64,000 nt of DNA from Rhodobacter sp. SGA-6-6 (GTDB lineage: Bacteria > Pseudomonadota > Alphaproteobacteria > Rhodobacterales > Rhodobacteraceae), in the NCBI RefSeq assembly GCF_011043545.1, contig NZ_JAAKGP010000005.1:124001-188000 (forward strand). The letters run 5' to 3'. A program made the position numbers and the translations under genes. The notes below the pieces were generated by a model, which had not been told where the DNA came from, searched no databases, and was given only the letters and a program-made list of their open reading frames with translations. Shown here in pieces: positions 38,640 through 46,224 of the stretch (position 1 is its first letter; each line of letters opens with the position of its first letter).

Positions 38640-38906
38640 TCACCCCGCCGCGCTGCCGCCCTGCACCCCTTCGCACAGCCGGGAAATCCGCCGCAGCTCG
38701 TCGGAGAGCGCCAGTTCCACCGCCAGCCCCTCGCCGGGGACGGCGCCCGGGTCCTCCTGGCCGTCGGGCATCACCTCCTGCCCGGCCAGCCAGTCGGCGA
38801 TGGCGGCGCGGCTGTCCTCCGGGCTGCCCGCCAGCAGCCGCGCCAGCAGCTTGCGATGCGCCAGAAGCCGGCCCTCCAGCGCGGCCACGGTCTGTTCGAT
38901 GCTCAT
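38640..38906 (-). CDS. Small hypothetical helical protein next to GlgC-like gene
   Basis: 88 residues, starting MSIEQTVAALEGRLLAHRKL; predicted largely helical, no signal or membrane segment, no family I recognise. The sequence SDELRRISRLCEGVQGG closes it. It starts 13 nt after the stop of the GlgC-like gene on the same strand, so it is probably co-transcribed with it from the stress promoter at 40009. Confidence 0.55.
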   Translation of the reverse strand: MSIEQTVAALEGRLLAHRKLLARLLAGSPEDSRAAIADWLAGQEVMPDGQEDPGAVPGEGLAVELALSDELRRISRLCEGVQGGSAAG

Positions 38907-38919
38907 CCCGCCCTCCCGG

Positions 38920-39942
38920 TCACAGCGCCGCCAGCATTTCGGCCGTCACCAGCGTGGTGCCGCCGGGCGCGCGGCGGAACAGCCGGGCATCGACCGCGGC
39001 GTCCTGGCCGATCACCATCCCGTCCGGCACATGCGCCCCCGGCGCGATGATCGCGCGCGAGACGAAGGCGCGCTCGCCGACGCTGGCGCCGGGCATGATC
39101 ACGCTGTCGCGGACATTGGTGCGGGGGCCGGCCTCCAGCACCCGCATTCCGACATGGTCGGGCGGCACCGGCAGGCTGCAGGGCAGCCGCGGCCCGCAGA
39201 TGAAGTCCAGCCAGGTGACGCGAAAGGCGTCCAGCCCGTCGACCCGCCGCCAGTAGCGCCCGGCGTCGGCGGTGCGGTGGACCTGCAGTCCGGCCTCGCG
39301 CGCCGCCGCCGTCACCGCCTGCCGCGGCAGGTCGGCCGGCACCTCGGGCAGCTGCGCCAGCCAGCGGCGGAACCAGTGCCAGTCCAGCGCCACCATGCCG
39401 ATCCCGGCGCTTTCGCCGCCGTTGATCGCGGCGATCCACTGTTTCAGCGGGTCCGTCGCGGCGCCGTCCTCCTCGTCCCCCTCGGGATGGGCGCCCAGCG
39501 TCACCAGATTGCGCTCGCCCTGGTGGAAGGCCAGCATCCCGGCCAGGTCGGTCTCGCAGACATGATCGGCCGACAGGAGCAGCAGGTCGTCGGGATCGAC
39601 GCCCTCGACCAGCGCCAGGAAGCGGTTGATCCCGCCCGGGTCGCTGGCGATGGAGGCGTTCATCCCCAGGCAGGCGATCCGCCGGAACACCGGCCGCCAG
39701 ACCTGCCGGATATGGTTGCGCAGGCCGGAATGCCCGGCGCCGGGCTGCAGCACGATCACCTCGCCGATGCCCGCCCGCATCAGGTTGGCCAGCTGGAAGT
39801 CGATCACCCGCAGCCCCCAGGCGAAGGGCAGGGCGGCGCTGCAGTCGGTCAGCTCGTGGAAGGCGCCCCGCCGTTCCGGCGCGACCAGAAGGGCCAGCGT
39901 CCGGCGCGGCGGCGGCAGGGCGGGATCGAGGGAGAGGGGCAT
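38920..39942 (-). CDS. Degenerate GlgC-like nucleotidyltransferase paralogue
   Basis: 340-residue protein with the fold of ADP-glucose pyrophosphorylase: DLLLLSADHVCETDLAGMLA, the WRRVDGLDAFRVTWLDF segment before the C-terminal beta-helix and SVIMPGASVGERAFVSRAII / APGAHVPDGMVIGQDA. The N-terminal GGxGTRL phosphate-binding motif, intact in the paralogue at 49210, is replaced by LVAPERRGAFHELTD, so catalysis is doubtful; a regulatory GlgD-like role is possible. Start supported by GGAGGT 6 nt upstream. An EcfG-type promoter (40009-40034) lies 67 bp upstream. Confidence 0.75.
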   Translation of the reverse strand: MPLSLDPALPPPRRTLALLVAPERRGAFHELTDCSAALPFAWGLRVIDFQLANLMRAGIGEVIVLQPGAGHSGLRNHIRQVWRPVFRRIACLGMNASIASDPGGINRFLALVEGVDPDDLLLLSADHVCETDLAGMLAFHQGERNLVTLGAHPEGDEEDGAATDPLKQWIAAINGGESAGIGMVALDWHWFRRWLAQLPEVPADLPRQAVTAAAREAGLQVHRTADAGRYWRRVDGLDAFRVTWLDFICGPRLPCSLPVPPDHVGMRVLEAGPRTNVRDSVIMPGASVGERAFVSRAIIAPGAHVPDGMVIGQDAAVDARLFRRAPGGTTLVTAEMLAAL

Positions 39943-40008
39943 CGCAGACCTCCGTGGGGCGGGCAGGGGAAAGGGGGCCGACCCGGCAGGAGGGCGGCCT
40001 GCGCGGAC

Positions 40009-40034
40009 AACGCCGCAGCGGGCCGGATTGTTCC
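40009..40034 (-). promoter_or_regulatory. EcfG-type promoter for GlgC-like gene
   Basis: On the minus strand GGAAC (40034-40030), 17 nt, CGTT (40012-40009); the start codon is 67 bp downstream. Confidence 0.68.
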
Positions 40035-40185
40035 CGGCCTTTTTCGCGTTTTCAAAACAAGGAAGGATGGCCCCGCCGGGCGGGACCATCCCGGCCCCGG
40101 CCGCGCGTCCCCGAGGGAGAGGCAGGGCGCGCGGCGGGGCCTCCGGGCGGACAGGGCCGCCGCCCGGAAGAACGGCGGAGGCGGA

Positions 40186-40818
40186 TCAGCCCAGGCGGTC
40201 GCGCAGGGCGGCCCTGGCCCGGCTGACCCGGCTCTTGACCGTGCCGATGTCGCAGCCCAGGATCTCGGCCGCCTGGATGTAGCTTTCGCCCAGAACCGTC
40301 ACCAGGATGATGGTCTCGCGGTAGTGGCGGGGCAGGTCCTGCAGCGCCTCCTCCATCTCCTGCATCCTGAGGTGCCAGAACTGCCCGTCGGTGATGGCGA
40401 CCGGGATCGCGGAGACGCAGTCCGCATCCCCCGTGCGTTCCCGCTTCCGCTTGGCCCAGCTGGAATAGAAGCGGTTGCGCAGGATGGTGAACAGCCAGGC
40501 CCGCAGGTTGGTTCCGGGCTCGAAGCGGTCGATGTTCTCGATGGCGCGCAGCAGGGTCTCCTGCACCAGGTCGTCCGCCTCGGTCCGGTCGCGGCAGAGC
40601 GAGCGGGCGAAGACCCGCAGCGCCGGGATGTAGCTGATGATCTCCTCGCCGCAGCCGCCGCGGGCGGGGGGCGGCTCGGGCGTCTTCGCGGCGGCGGGGC
40701 GGGAGGGCCGGGCCTGCACCTGTGCCGGACCGGCCGGTCGCGGGCCGGAGCGGGGGCCGGACCAGCTGTCGACGGGGGACGGGGGGTCGGGTCTGGCGAG
40801 TCTCATGCAGTCGGTCAT
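40186..40818 (-). CDS. EcfG-type ECF sigma factor with Pro-rich N-terminal extension
   Basis: RNA polymerase sigma factor of about 210 residues. Region 2 (IPALRVFARSLCRDRTEADD through NLRAWLFTILRNRFYSSWAK) and region 4 (LPRHYRETIILVTVLGESYI, AAEILGCDIGTVKSRVSRAR) are complete and of the EcfG/ECF15 type. Ahead of region 2 there is an unusual ~60-residue Pro/Arg/Ala-rich extension (RPDPPSPVDSWSGPRSG) if ATG 40818 is used; ATG 40806 would shorten it by four. A related sigma factor is at 58274. The upstream GGAAC-N16-CATT element suggests control by itself or by the other EcfG. No anti-sigma gene is adjacent. Confidence 0.88.
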   Translation of the reverse strand: MTDCMRLARPDPPSPVDSWSGPRSGPRPAGPAQVQARPSRPAAAKTPEPPPARGGCGEEIISYIPALRVFARSLCRDRTEADDLVQETLLRAIENIDRFEPGTNLRAWLFTILRNRFYSSWAKRKRERTGDADCVSAIPVAITDGQFWHLRMQEMEEALQDLPRHYRETIILVTVLGESYIQAAEILGCDIGTVKSRVSRARAALRDRLG

Positions 40819-40918
40819 CCCTCTCTTGGCCGCCACAAGAGAGACCCTTCCGTCCCGTCTCTGGACGGAGGAGACTTCCCTTGGTGGAGCATTGCGCTGG
40901 CGTCCTGTCGCCCCTCTA

Positions 40919-40944
40919 CAATGCGCGGCGGCGGGGATTGTTCC
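40919..40944 (-). promoter_or_regulatory. EcfG-type promoter (weaker -10) for sigma-factor gene at 40186
   Basis: Minus strand GGAAC (40944-40940) followed after 16 nt by CATT (40923-40920), one mismatch to CGTT. It lies about 100 bp before the sigma gene. The surrounding 40819-41035 holds no other gene I can support. Confidence 0.5.
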
Positions 40945-41035
40945 CCTTCCACCGCCGCCCGGCCGGCCGGGCGGCGGATTACCGCGAAGGCCCGGCCCGC
41001 TTCTTCCCGCGGGAGAGGGACATCGCCTTTTCCGG

Positions 41036-41060
41036 GGAACAATCCGAAGCGCCCGGCGTT
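41036..41060 (+). promoter_or_regulatory. EcfG-type promoter for epimerase operon
   Basis: GGAAC (41036-41040), 16 nt, CGTT (41057-41060). The predicted transcription start is around 41067-41070, at the ATG of a 69-codon frame. Confidence 0.68.
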
Positions 41061-41068
41061 GAGGCGGG

Positions 41069-41278
41069 ATGCAGGACAAGGTTCCCCCGCCCGCACCTTC
41101 CCCCGGCAGGCCCCGCAAGCCGCCGCGCGCCGCCTATGGCGTCGGCGAGGGATTCCCGCCGCGCGCGCCGGAGCGCGCCGTCTTCCCCGACATCAGGCCC
41201 GATGAGCAGGAAGACCGTGCGGCCGGGGACCGCGGGCCGGAGGGCCGCGGCGGCGCAACAGGGGAGGCGAAGCGATGA
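41069..41278 (+). CDS. Possible leaderless small Pro/Arg-rich protein
   Basis: 69-codon frame starting MQDKVPPPAPSPGRPRKPPR. Its ATG lies 8 nt after the -10 of an EcfG-type promoter, so the mRNA would be nearly or fully leaderless, and its TGA overlaps the ATG of the epimerase gene in an ATGA. Those two facts favour translation; the composition (mostly P, R, G, E) and absence of a known family argue for caution, and it may simply be a 5' leader. Confidence 0.35.
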   Translation: MQDKVPPPAPSPGRPRKPPRAAYGVGEGFPPRAPERAVFPDIRPDEQEDRAAGDRGPEGRGGATGEAKR

Positions 41279-42339
41279 TCCCGGTTCTGGTGACCCATGC
41301 CCATGGCTATCTCGGCCGCCATGTCGTGGCCCACCTGCAGGCGCAGGGGCATGAGGTGATCGCCCGCGATACCCTGCGGCCGGCGGAGGATCTGGAACAG
41401 GCGCTGCGCGGGGTGCAGGCGGTGGTCCATCTGACCGATCCGCTGCATCCGCTGGATTGCGACGGCGACCGTCTCGAAGGGGGGCCGGCCGAGGGGCTGG
41501 ACCCGCTGCACGGCCTGCTCCGCGCGATGTGTGCGGCGGGGGTGGGGCGGCTGGTGCTGCAATCCAGCCTCGGCGTCTACGGCGAGGGCCGCTATGTCGA
41601 CGAGGACGGACGGCCCCATGCGGTCTGGCGCACGCCATCGGACCTGAAGGTCGGGGTCTGGGAGGCGCGGGGCTTCCACAACCAGCCGCTGGCGCCGATG
41701 CCGACGCCCGAGGATGCGGCGCCGGCGCCCCTGTCGCCCGAGGCGCGGCTCTGCCACCTGCGCGAGCGGCTGGCGCGGCGGTGGGCAAGGGTCGCCGGGG
41801 CCGAGATCGCCGTCCTGCGCATGGGCCGCCTGTTCGGCCCGCCGATGGGCGGAGAGGGCTTCTGCGGCGGCATCGGCATGATGGTGGCCAGCCTGCTGGC
41901 CGGCAAGCCGCCGCTCCTGATGGAGGACGGCGGCCAGACCGAGGACTGGCTGCACGTCCGCGACGCCGCCCGGGCGGTCGGGCTGGCGGTGATGAACTGC
42001 GACCGGCGGATGCCGCCCCTGAACATCTCCACCGGCGAGGGCCATACCGCCCGTGAGGCGGCGCGTCTCGCCGGCATGGCCGCCTTCGACTACGGCACCG
42101 CGCCGAAGGAGGCGCGGGTGGCCTGCCCGGGCACCAGCCGCCATCTGGTCGGCGCGCCGGGCGCCGCCGCCGAGCGGATCGGCTTCACCGCCGAGACCCG
42201 GCTGGCGAACGGCCTGGGCGAGCTGGTCCAGTGGACCAGGGACCGCGGCATCCCGCACCACGACCGCCTGCACCTGCGGAAATTGCAGGCGGCGGGCCGG
42301 CTGGTCGGGCCGGGCAGGGCGGAGCTGGTTCAGGCCTGA
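41275..42339 (+). CDS. NAD-dependent epimerase/dehydratase-like extended SDR, active-site degenerate
   Basis: 354-residue protein of the extended SDR family. The dinucleotide motif is altered (VTHAHGYLGRHVVAHLQAQG in place of TGxxGxxG), yet RLVLQSSLGVYGEGRYVDED and VLRMGRLFGPPMG, the substrate-side segments, are conserved. Where Y-x-x-x-K is expected the sequence reads ARLCHLRERLARRW, with no tyrosine, so reductive chemistry is doubtful. WLHVRDAARAVGLAV and LNISTGEGHTAREAARLA close the core. GAGGCG precedes the ATG. It is downstream of an EcfG-type promoter, hence probably stress-induced; its role is unknown. Confidence 0.75.
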   Translation: MIPVLVTHAHGYLGRHVVAHLQAQGHEVIARDTLRPAEDLEQALRGVQAVVHLTDPLHPLDCDGDRLEGGPAEGLDPLHGLLRAMCAAGVGRLVLQSSLGVYGEGRYVDEDGRPHAVWRTPSDLKVGVWEARGFHNQPLAPMPTPEDAAPAPLSPEARLCHLRERLARRWARVAGAEIAVLRMGRLFGPPMGGEGFCGGIGMMVASLLAGKPPLLMEDGGQTEDWLHVRDAARAVGLAVMNCDRRMPPLNISTGEGHTAREAARLAGMAAFDYGTAPKEARVACPGTSRHLVGAPGAAAERIGFTAETRLANGLGELVQWTRDRGIPHHDRLHLRKLQAAGRLVGPGRAELVQA

Positions 42340-42545
42340 CGGGGCTTCGGCTTGGCCCTGGCGGATTTGCGCATCTTGCGGACGGTGCCGGCATCGAGGC
42401 CATAGGCATCCTGCGCCGCGATCTCGGCCACCGCCTGGGTCCAGTGCCGCTCGGCCTGGCCGGAGGGGCGGCCCTCCTGCTCCCACAGCGCATAGGCGCG
42501 GTCGCGGATGCGCTGGACATTGGCGTCGTCGATGCGGTCTTCCAT
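42330..42545 (-). CDS. DUF2934 family protein
   Basis: 71-residue protein, VQRIRDRAYALWEQEGRPSG followed by ERHWTQAVAEIAAQDAYG: the DUF2934 motif, short helical proteins of unknown function in Alphaproteobacteria. The 3' end overlaps the epimerase gene by 10 nt on the other strand. A consensus-like EcfG promoter lies 31-55 bp upstream, so it belongs to the stress set. Confidence 0.85.
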   Translation of the reverse strand: MEDRIDDANVQRIRDRAYALWEQEGRPSGQAERHWTQAVAEIAAQDAYGLDAGTVRKMRKSARAKPKPRQA

Positions 42546-42575
42546 CGGTCTCTCCCCCGGGTCTCCTGCGGCCGG

Positions 42576-42600
42576 AACCGCGGCGGAGGGCGATTGTTCC
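42576..42600 (-). promoter_or_regulatory. EcfG-type promoter for DUF2934 gene
   Basis: Minus strand GGAAC (42600-42596), 16 nt, GGTT (42579-42576), 31 bp before the start codon. Confidence 0.65.
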
Positions 42601-42626
42601 AGGGCGAGGCCTCCTGCCAAGCTTTC

Positions 42627-42838
42627 CTTGGCGAAGGCCCGTGCCTTCGCCACGGTGGAACGCTTCCCCTTGTCCGGCCGGGACCATAAGTCCCGGCCAG
42701 CGCCCGCCCCGCCTCCGGCGGGCGCTTCTCGCCCGCCGGGTCGGGCGCTGGCCTCCCGGGGTTTATAACTGCCACCGTCTCCGGGTGAGACCGTCCGCAC
42801 GGGCGGGGGCGAGGCAGTGCCTCGCCTGTTCCCGCCCG
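42627..42838 (-). repeat. Four-hairpin intergenic element, copy 3
   Basis: Same orientation as copy 2. Its second hairpin is GGCCGGGAC-CATAA-GTCCCGGCC, where copies 1 and 2 have GGGCC/GGCCC: a paired base change. It lies between two divergent genes, upstream of both DUF2934 and mscS, so it cannot be a simple 3' terminator here. 42839-42980 holds nothing else I can identify. Confidence 0.88.
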
Positions 42839-42980
42839 GCTCCATCGCGGACATCGACACCACGAATCGGCCAGCAATGGTTCTCGCTGCCACCGTCTCC
42901 GCTGGACCGTCCCGCATGGCCCGGTTGCGGATCGTGACGCCGCGGACCCGGCTATCCCTGCCCATCTTCTGGAAATTCCG

Positions 42981-43005
42981 GGAACATTCCCCTTCCGCAG
43001 GCGTT
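42981..43005 (+). promoter_or_regulatory. EcfG-type promoter for mscS
   Basis: GGAAC (42981-42985), 16 nt, CGTT (43002-43005). It sits so close to the gene that the first in-frame initiation codon after the expected transcript start is a CTG. Confidence 0.7.
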
Positions 43006-43035
43006 GCCGCAGGGCAACCGCAGAGGGAGGCCGTC

Positions 43036-44883
43036 CTGCCCATCCGATCCCCGGTCCTGCGCGGCCTCGTCCGGCTGCTGCCCGTCCTTGCGCCCGGCCC
43101 GGTGCTGGCGCAGCCCCTGTCGCTGCCCGGGCCGGAGACCCTGCGGCTCTGGCGCGACCTGCTCGATCCCGTCTGGCCGGGAGCGTTGCTGGCCGTCGCC
43201 GTCCTGCTGGCCGGCTGGATCGGCCTGACCCGCTGGCGCAGCACGATCGCCGCCCGGTTGCGCGAGACCGGGGGCCTGCGCCGCCGGCTGACCCAGTGGC
43301 TGCGCTACCTCGCCGCCGCGCTGCTGCCGCTGCTGGCCGCGCTCCTCGCCCTGCTGGTCTGGGCGGCGCTGGCGCGGCCCGACCGGCCGGAGCTGGAGCG
43401 GCTGCTGCGCCTTCTCCTGCCGGTGCTGGCGGCAGCGGCGGTGCTGGCGCTGGTCAACTGCGCCTTCACCCTTCTCTCCGCCTTCGGCCGCCGGGCGACG
43501 CGCGAGATCACCCGCCGCCTGCCGCCGCAGCTCGGCCTCGCCGCCGGGCTGATGGTCGCGGCGCTGCTGCTGCGGCAGGGGGTGCCCGGGCTGACCTCCG
43601 GGCCGGCCGGGGCCGCCGCGCTGGCGCTGGAGACCGCCGCGGCGCTGATCGGCCTGCGGGCGGCCTGGCAGCAGCGGCAGACGCTGCGGCAGCTGCTGAA
43701 GGGCGAAAGCGCCACCCCCGACGAGGACCCGCCGACCCTGCCGGAGCGGGTCACCGGCTGGGTCGCCGACCATTGGCATCTTCTCGCCATCGGGCTGATC
43801 CTGGCCGGCATGGCCGGGCGCTACGGCCTGTTCGGCCCCGACCACCGCACCGGCCTTTTCGCCGACCTGCTGCTGGCGCTGGCGCTGCTGGCGATTGCCG
43901 GGGTCGGCATCCTGCTGGCCGAAAGGCTGCACGGCCATATCCTCGGCCGGATGCAGGTGGTCGCGGGGACCGGGCTGCGCGACCGGCTGGCGCTGCGGCT
44001 CGGCCGGGTGATCCGCACCGGGGTGCAGATCGCGGTGGCGCTGTGGACCGCCAGCGCCATCGCCGCGCTGTGGTGGCCGGGGCTGCGGCAGGACGGCACC
44101 GCGGTCACCGCCGGGCTGACCACGCTGGTGGCGCTTTATGCGCTGTGGGTGATCTGGACGCTGGTCGACACGCTGCTGGACTGGTCGGCCTCGCACAGCA
44201 TGGGCCGCGGCACCCGCATCCGCACCCTGCTGCCCTTCCTGCGCAACTTCGCTTTCATCGTCGTCGCCACGCTGGCGGCGATCTCGGTGCTGTCGAACCT
44301 GGGCGTGGACGTGGCGCCGCTGCTGGCGGGGGCGGGGGTGGTCGGCATCGCCATCGGCATCGGCGCGCAGAAGCTGGTGGGCGACGTGATCACCGGCATC
44401 TTCATCATCTTCGAGGACAGCATCGCCATCGGCGAGACGGTGGAGGCCGCCGGCAAGACCGGCGTGGTGGAAGGGCTGACCATCCGCACCCTGAAGCTGC
44501 GCGACGGCGACGGGGCGCTGCATTCGATCCCCTTCTCCTCGATCACCACGCTGAAGAACAACTCGCGCGGTTACGGCGCCTATACGATCAGCGCCACCAT
44601 CCTGAACCCCGAGGACACCGACCGCGCCCTGGCCGAGATCGGCCGCATCGGCCGCGAGATCGCGCAGGAGCCGGAGTGGCAATCGCTGGTCACCGGGCCG
44701 TTCTCGCTGTGGGGGGTGGACCAGATCACGCCCACGGGGGTGGTGATCAAGGGCAACATCCGCTCGCACCCGAATGCGCAATGGGCCCTGGGGCGCGAGA
44801 TCAACCGCCGGATCGCGCTGCGCTTCAGCGAGTTGGGGATCGCGCAGGTGCAGACCCAGCCGCTGCCGCCTCCTCCGGTCTGA
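43036..44883 (+). CDS. MscS-family mechanosensitive channel, large form
   Basis: 615-residue inner-membrane channel that would open on hypo-osmotic shock. The N-terminus LPIRSPVLRGLVRLLPVLAP looks like a signal peptide (cut near VLAQ), followed by many transmembrane helices, then the MscS core: pore helix VVGIAIGIGAQKLVGDVITG, and the beta-domain FEDSIAIGETVEAAGKTGVV with RTLKLRDGDGALHSIPFSSI. No ATG or GTG lies between the expected transcription start and conserved sequence; CTG at 43036 has GGAGG 5 nt upstream and is the best start. Preceded by an EcfG-type promoter and followed by repeat copy 4. Confidence 0.88.
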   Translation: MPIRSPVLRGLVRLLPVLAPGPVLAQPLSLPGPETLRLWRDLLDPVWPGALLAVAVLLAGWIGLTRWRSTIAARLRETGGLRRRLTQWLRYLAAALLPLLAALLALLVWAALARPDRPELERLLRLLLPVLAAAAVLALVNCAFTLLSAFGRRATREITRRLPPQLGLAAGLMVAALLLRQGVPGLTSGPAGAAALALETAAALIGLRAAWQQRQTLRQLLKGESATPDEDPPTLPERVTGWVADHWHLLAIGLILAGMAGRYGLFGPDHRTGLFADLLLALALLAIAGVGILLAERLHGHILGRMQVVAGTGLRDRLALRLGRVIRTGVQIAVALWTASAIAALWWPGLRQDGTAVTAGLTTLVALYALWVIWTLVDTLLDWSASHSMGRGTRIRTLLPFLRNFAFIVVATLAAISVLSNLGVDVAPLLAGAGVVGIAIGIGAQKLVGDVITGIFIIFEDSIAIGETVEAAGKTGVVEGLTIRTLKLRDGDGALHSIPFSSITTLKNNSRGYGAYTISATILNPEDTDRALAEIGRIGREIAQEPEWQSLVTGPFSLWGVDQITPTGVVIKGNIRSHPNAQWALGREINRRIALRFSELGIAQVQTQPLPPPPV

Positions 44884-44897
44884 AGCGGAGTCCGCGG

Positions 44898-45113
44898 CCC
44901 GGGCGGAATAGGCGAGGCATTGCCTCGCCCCGCCCGTGCGTGACATATCACCCGGAAACATTGGTCACGCTAAACCCCGAGAGGCCAGCGCCCGCCCGGG
45001 CGGGCGAGAAGCGCCCGCCGAGGGGCGGGCGGGCGCTGGCCGGGTGCTTTGGGCACCCGGCCGGTCCATGCGGAACCGTTGCGCTGTGGCGAAGGCACGC
45101 GCCTTCGCCAAGG
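44898..45113 (+). repeat. Four-hairpin intergenic element, copy 4
   Basis: Same orientation as copy 1, between the convergent mscS and cio operons; the GGCGAAGGC / GCCTTCGCC hairpin ends 1-2 nt from the DUF2474 stop. Its second hairpin arms are GGGTGC / GCACCC, a third compensated variant. Confidence 0.88.
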
Positions 45114-45215
45114 TTACGGCACCACCGCCCGCAGCAGCAGCGCCAGAGCCCCCGCCGCCGCCAGCCCGGCACACCACAGCAGGGCGAACCAGCCCAGCCG
45201 GCGCAGCCAGCGCAT
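45114..45215 (-). CDS. DUF2474 small membrane protein of the cytochrome oxidase operon
   Basis: 33-residue single-pass peptide, MRWLRRLGWFALLWCAGLAA then a hydrophobic tail ending RAVVP. DUF2474 peptides occur directly after cioB, analogous to CydX, and probably stabilise the oxidase. Its ATG overlaps the cioB stop. It is too short for most gene callers. Confidence 0.78.
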   Translation of the reverse strand: MRWLRRLGWFALLWCAGLAAAGALALLLRAVVP

Positions 45216-46222
45216 CAGTGATAGCCCTCGTCCGGGTCGACCTTGCCGCGGAACACCCAGTAGGCGAAGGCGGTATAGGCCAGGATCACCGGGATCAGCA
45301 CCGCGGTGCCGTAAAGCGCGAAGCGCAGGCTGGCGTCGGGGGCGGCGGCCTCGGCGATGGTGAGGGCGGGCGGCACGATCATCGGGTAGAAGCTGATGCC
45401 GATGCCCACGAAGGCCAGCACGAACAGCCCCTGCGCGCAGAGGAAGGGCGCCAGTTCCTCGCCCCGCTGCAACCCGCGCCAGAGCCGCAGCGCCGTCAGC
45501 GCCACCAGCGCCGGCACCGCCAGCGACCAGGCGGCATTCGGCCAGCTGAACCAGCGCTCGGCATAGACCGGGTCCTGCAGCGGCGTCAGCAGGCTGACCA
45601 GCCCCAGCATCGCCAGCGTCCCCGCCAGCGCCGGCTGCGCCAGCCGCCGCATCCGGTCCTGCACCGCGCCGGTCAGCTTCAGGTTCAGCCAGGTCGCCCC
45701 CAGCAGCGCATAGCCGAGCGGCAGCGCGATCCCGGTGACCAGCGAGAAGGGCGTCAGCCAGTCCCACCAGCCGCCGGCATAGGCGCGGCCCTGCACCTCG
45801 ATCCCCTGCACCAGCGCGCCGAGGGCAATGCCCTGCGCCAGCGCCGCCGCCAGCGAGCCGCCGAAGAAGCCGAAGTCCCAGACCCGCTTCCAGCCTTGCG
45901 TCCGCCAGCGGTATTCGAAGGCGACGCCGCGGAAGATCAGCGCCAGCAGCATCGCGATGATCGGCACGTAAAGCGCCGGCATCACCACCGCATAGGCCAG
46001 CGGGAAGACCGCGAACAGCCCGCCGCCGCCGAGGACCAGCCAGGTCTCGTTGCCGTCCCAGACCGGCGCGACCGAGTTCATCATCCGGTCCCGCTCCTCC
46101 TCGTCGCGGGCGAAGGGGAAGAGGATGCCGACGCCGAGGTCGAAGCCGTCCATCAGCACATAGACCAGCACCGCGAAGGCGACGATCCCGGCCCAGATGA
46201 AGGAGAGTTCCATGCCCCACAT
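45215..46222 (-). CDS. cioB: Cytochrome bd-type (cyanide-insensitive) quinol oxidase subunit II
   Basis: 335-residue CydB/CioB protein, membrane-bound partner of subunit I in the quinol oxidase. Start MWGMELSFIWAGIVAFAVLV with GLDLGVG-like FDLGVGILFPFARDEEERDR and the conserved NSVAPVWDGNETWLVLGGGG; about eight transmembrane helices. GGAGGAG lies 6 nt upstream of the ATG. It begins 3 nt before the end of the spacer after cioA and overlaps the DUF2474 gene, so all three are coupled. Confidence 0.93.
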   Translation of the reverse strand: MWGMELSFIWAGIVAFAVLVYVLMDGFDLGVGILFPFARDEEERDRMMNSVAPVWDGNETWLVLGGGGLFAVFPLAYAVVMPALYVPIIAMLLALIFRGVAFEYRWRTQGWKRVWDFGFFGGSLAAALAQGIALGALVQGIEVQGRAYAGGWWDWLTPFSLVTGIALPLGYALLGATWLNLKLTGAVQDRMRRLAQPALAGTLAMLGLVSLLTPLQDPVYAERWFSWPNAAWSLAVPALVALTALRLWRGLQRGEELAPFLCAQGLFVLAFVGIGISFYPMIVPPALTIAEAAAPDASLRFALYGTAVLIPVILAYTAFAYWVFRGKVDPDEGYH

Positions 46223-46224
46223 GA

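Noticed and set aside
38348-38676. Recurring small frames with the peptide AGEKRPPRAGRALAG
   Set aside because: The same peptide appears wherever the four-hairpin element occurs, in several frames and both orientations; it reflects the repeat DNA, not a gene family.
42952-44961. 669-residue minus-strand frame opposite mscS
   Set aside because: mscS has clear pore and beta-domain motifs and its own promoter; the opposite frame is Q/R/H-rich shadow.
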